Below are positions 62,613-64,000 of a stretch of DNA of 64,000 nt, in pieces. The first letter of the stretch is position 1, and every line of letters starts with the position of its first letter. Position numbers and translations under genes: made by a program. The notes under the pieces are model-generated. The model did no database searches, had not been told where the DNA came from, and saw only the letters and a program-made list of their open reading frames with translations. Source of the DNA: CAYVTD01 sp964454445 (GTDB lineage Bacteria > Bacteroidota > Ignavibacteria > Kapaibacteriales > UBA2268); the NCBI GenBank assembly GCA_964454445.1, contig CAYVTD010000005.1, forward strand, positions 1 to 64,000, given 5' to 3'.

Positions 62613-62644
62613 CAAATATAATGAACATAGGTGCATAATTCAAA
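62613..62644 (-). promoter_or_regulatory. Bacteroidota-type promoter for DUF134-DUF5320
   Basis: The minus strand reads TTTG, a 20-base spacer, then TATATTTG, a perfect match to both Bacteroidota promoter elements. The ribosome site and ATG at 62585 follow at a suitable distance. Confidence 0.6.
62621..62636. promoter_or_regulatory. Palindromic operator candidate in the DUF134 promoter
   Basis: ATGAACATAGGTGCAT is an imperfect palindrome (12 of 16 positions symmetric, pattern ATG-n-AC-n-TA-n-GT-n-CAT). It fills the spacer between the -33 and -7 elements, where a bound repressor would block RNA polymerase. The DUF134 protein encoded just downstream is the natural candidate; this is inference. 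Confidence 0.4.
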
Positions 62645-62839
62645 TTTATTTTCATTTTTTTTAAAAAAATATAAAAAAATTATTTTTGATGTGTAGCAGC
62701 TCAAAAAAGCGTTATTCCAGCTTTGAAACTTGAATACAGAAGTCAATTATTAACTGCATAAGACTTGAATAAAATTTCCTATCAATACAATTGTCTATAT
62801 GCTATATTTTCTACTAGTATAAATTTTATTAAGAAAAAA

Positions 62840-64000
62840 ATGTCAGTAATACAATCGAGTGGCTCTAATCTTGCCACTCCCAAGTCTTTGCGATTGCAGG
62901 TTGGCATCTTTGGCAGGACTAACGTAGGCAAGTCGAGTTTTTTGAATATGCTCGCCAATCAGGATATAGCTCTTGTTTCCGAAATACCAGGTACGACAAC
63001 CGATATTGTAGAAAAGGCTATGGAATTTCATCCGATTGGACCTGTAAATTTTTTGGATACTGCCGGGATAAATGATGTTTCCGCTCTTTCTGCAAAAAGA
63101 ATAGACAAGACAAGTTCGGTTTTCGAAAGGGCTGAGATAGCGGTTTTAGTAGTGGAACCTAATGTTTTTGGGGAGTTTGAACAGCAAATTGTTGAGACGT
63201 TTCGTAAAAACAAAATTCCTTTTTTGATTGTCGTCAATAAAACAGATATATCAGAGCCGGATTATGGTTTTATGCAAAAACTCGAAGCAATAAGCCCGGC
63301 ACTTTCGGCTGTTTCGAGCACTAATCGTGAAAAGAGAGAGATTTATGTCAATTCGGTCATAAAATCATTGACTAAGGTGCTGCCGTCAGGGTATCTGCAA
63401 AAAACTTCAATACTAGGTGACCTTATTAAACCGGGTGATTTGGTTGTGTTGATTTGTCCGATTGACTCCGAAGCGCCCAAAGGGCGATTGATTATGCCTC
63501 AGGTGCAGTCAATCCGCGATATTTTGGACAATAATTCGGTTTCGATAGTAGTCAAAGAAACTGAATATCCTTATATTTTAGGTCAATTAGGCAAAGAACC
63601 ATCTCTTGTTGTGTGCGATTCGCAGGTTGTCGATTTGATGGTCAAAAATACGCCATCTCATATAAAATGCACAACTTTTTCCATTCTTTTTTCGCGCTTT
63701 AAAGGTGATATGTTAGAGGATATACGCGGAGCAGCTGCCATTGATAGATTAAAAGATGGGGATAAAGTTCTCATTGCCGAAGCCTGCACTCATCATCCTT
63801 CTGAAGATGATATCGGAAGAGCCAAGATACCCCGTTGGCTGAGGAATTACAGCAATAAATCGATTTCTATTGAGGTGGCTGCCGGTAGGGATTACCCTTC
63901 GAATCTTGATGAATATGCTGCTATTATCCATTGTGGGGCTTGCATGCTCACCCGCCACGAAAAAATGACTCGCATTCAAAAGGCAAAGCAACTTTCGATA
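62840..64000 (+). CDS. hydF: [FeFe]-hydrogenase maturation GTPase HydF (3' end outside window)
   Basis: HydF is the scaffold on which HydE and HydG build the 2Fe subcluster of [FeFe] hydrogenase before transfer to HydA. The GTPase domain has GRTNVGKSS (25-33), PGTTTD and DTAG. The C-terminal cluster-binding motif is complete: C316-x-H318 in EACTHHP and H364-C365-x2-C368 in HCGACM. The frame is open to the window end at residue 387, so the last few residues are missing. It is divergent from the DUF134 gene, with about 250 bases between. HydE, HydG and hydrogenase genes may lie just beyond. Confidence 0.95.
   Translation, partial: MSVIQSSGSNLATPKSLRLQVGIFGRTNVGKSSFLNMLANQDIALVSEIPGTTTDIVEKAMEFHPIGPVNFLDTAGINDVSALSAKRIDKTSSVFERAEIAVLVVEPNVFGEFEQQIVETFRKNKIPFLIVVNKTDISEPDYGFMQKLEAISPALSAVSSTNREKREIYVNSVIKSLTKVLPSGYLQKTSILGDLIKPGDLVVLICPIDSEAPKGRLIMPQVQSIRDILDNNSVSIVVKETEYPYILGQLGKEPSLVVCDSQVVDLMVKNTPSHIKCTTFSILFSRFKGDMLEDIRGAAAIDRLKDGDKVLIAEACTHHPSEDDIGRAKIPRWLRNYSNKSISIEVAAGRDYPSNLDEYAAIIHCGACMLTRHEKMTRIQKAKQLSI

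Overview
The window looks like a chromosomal contig from a flagellated, Gram-negative member of the Bacteroidota/Chlorobi (FCB) side of the tree, plausibly an Ignavibacteria- or Kapabacteria-like lineage. Evidence for this: low G+C; a secreted FG-GAP protein ending in a type IX secretion sorting domain; promoters of the Bacteroidota type (TTTG, a spacer of about 20, then TAnnTTTG) in front of ffh, recN and a DUF134 gene; and a full basal-body gene set, which is rare in classical Bacteroidetes. The lineage is inference. The run of 100 N at 61395-61494 shows this is a draft, probably metagenomic, assembly, so single-base anomalies could be assembly errors.

Layout. 1-8.9 kb: ffh-rpsP, a frameshifted membrane protein gene, a GH16 glucanase lipoprotein, amrS plus a YciO-family protein, an APC amino-acid permease, and scpA-scpB. 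9-13.1 kb: PTS-type EIIA, gpmA, a secreted beta-propeller protein, and an orphan FliK-like gene convergent with gyrA (13.2-15.7 kb). 16-21.6 kb: a two-gene sensor-kinase operon whose second product lacks the phospho-acceptor histidine, an enoyl-CoA hydratase, and recN. 21.8-29.8 kb: a chemotaxis operon (HEAT protein, cheR, two receiver proteins, a CheZ-like phosphatase, cheA) and a sigma-54 activator. 30-38.8 kb: polysaccharide export and chain-length proteins, threonine dehydrogenase, an M15 peptidase, a TPR protein, a membrane protein and asnB. 38.9-46 kb: flgB, flgC, an unnamed gene, fliE, fliF, fliG, fliH and fliI, preceded by a sigma-54-like promoter. 46-52.6 kb: an L,D-transpeptidase lipoprotein, recA-recX, an ankyrin protein, coaBC and trxB. 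52.6-57.5 kb: the T9SS-exported FG-GAP protein and a DUF4139 protein.

57.7-64 kb is the most unusual part. It is a minus-strand group: a radical SAM protein, two NifX/NifB-like proteins, two MinD-type ATPases with inserted ferredoxin domains, a Gly/Arg/Gln repeat protein, a DUF5320 protein and a DUF134 regulator. Divergent from it is hydF, the [FeFe]-hydrogenase maturation GTPase, cut off by the window end. I infer an iron-sulfur or metallocofactor handling module next to hydrogenase maturation.

The chemotaxis operon, sigma-54 activator, FliK-like gene and flagellar operon fit together: the activator could drive the flgB promoter, and the CheZ-like protein would dephosphorylate CheY-P that controls the motor. 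No tRNA, rRNA, CRISPR array, transposase or prophage gene was recognised.
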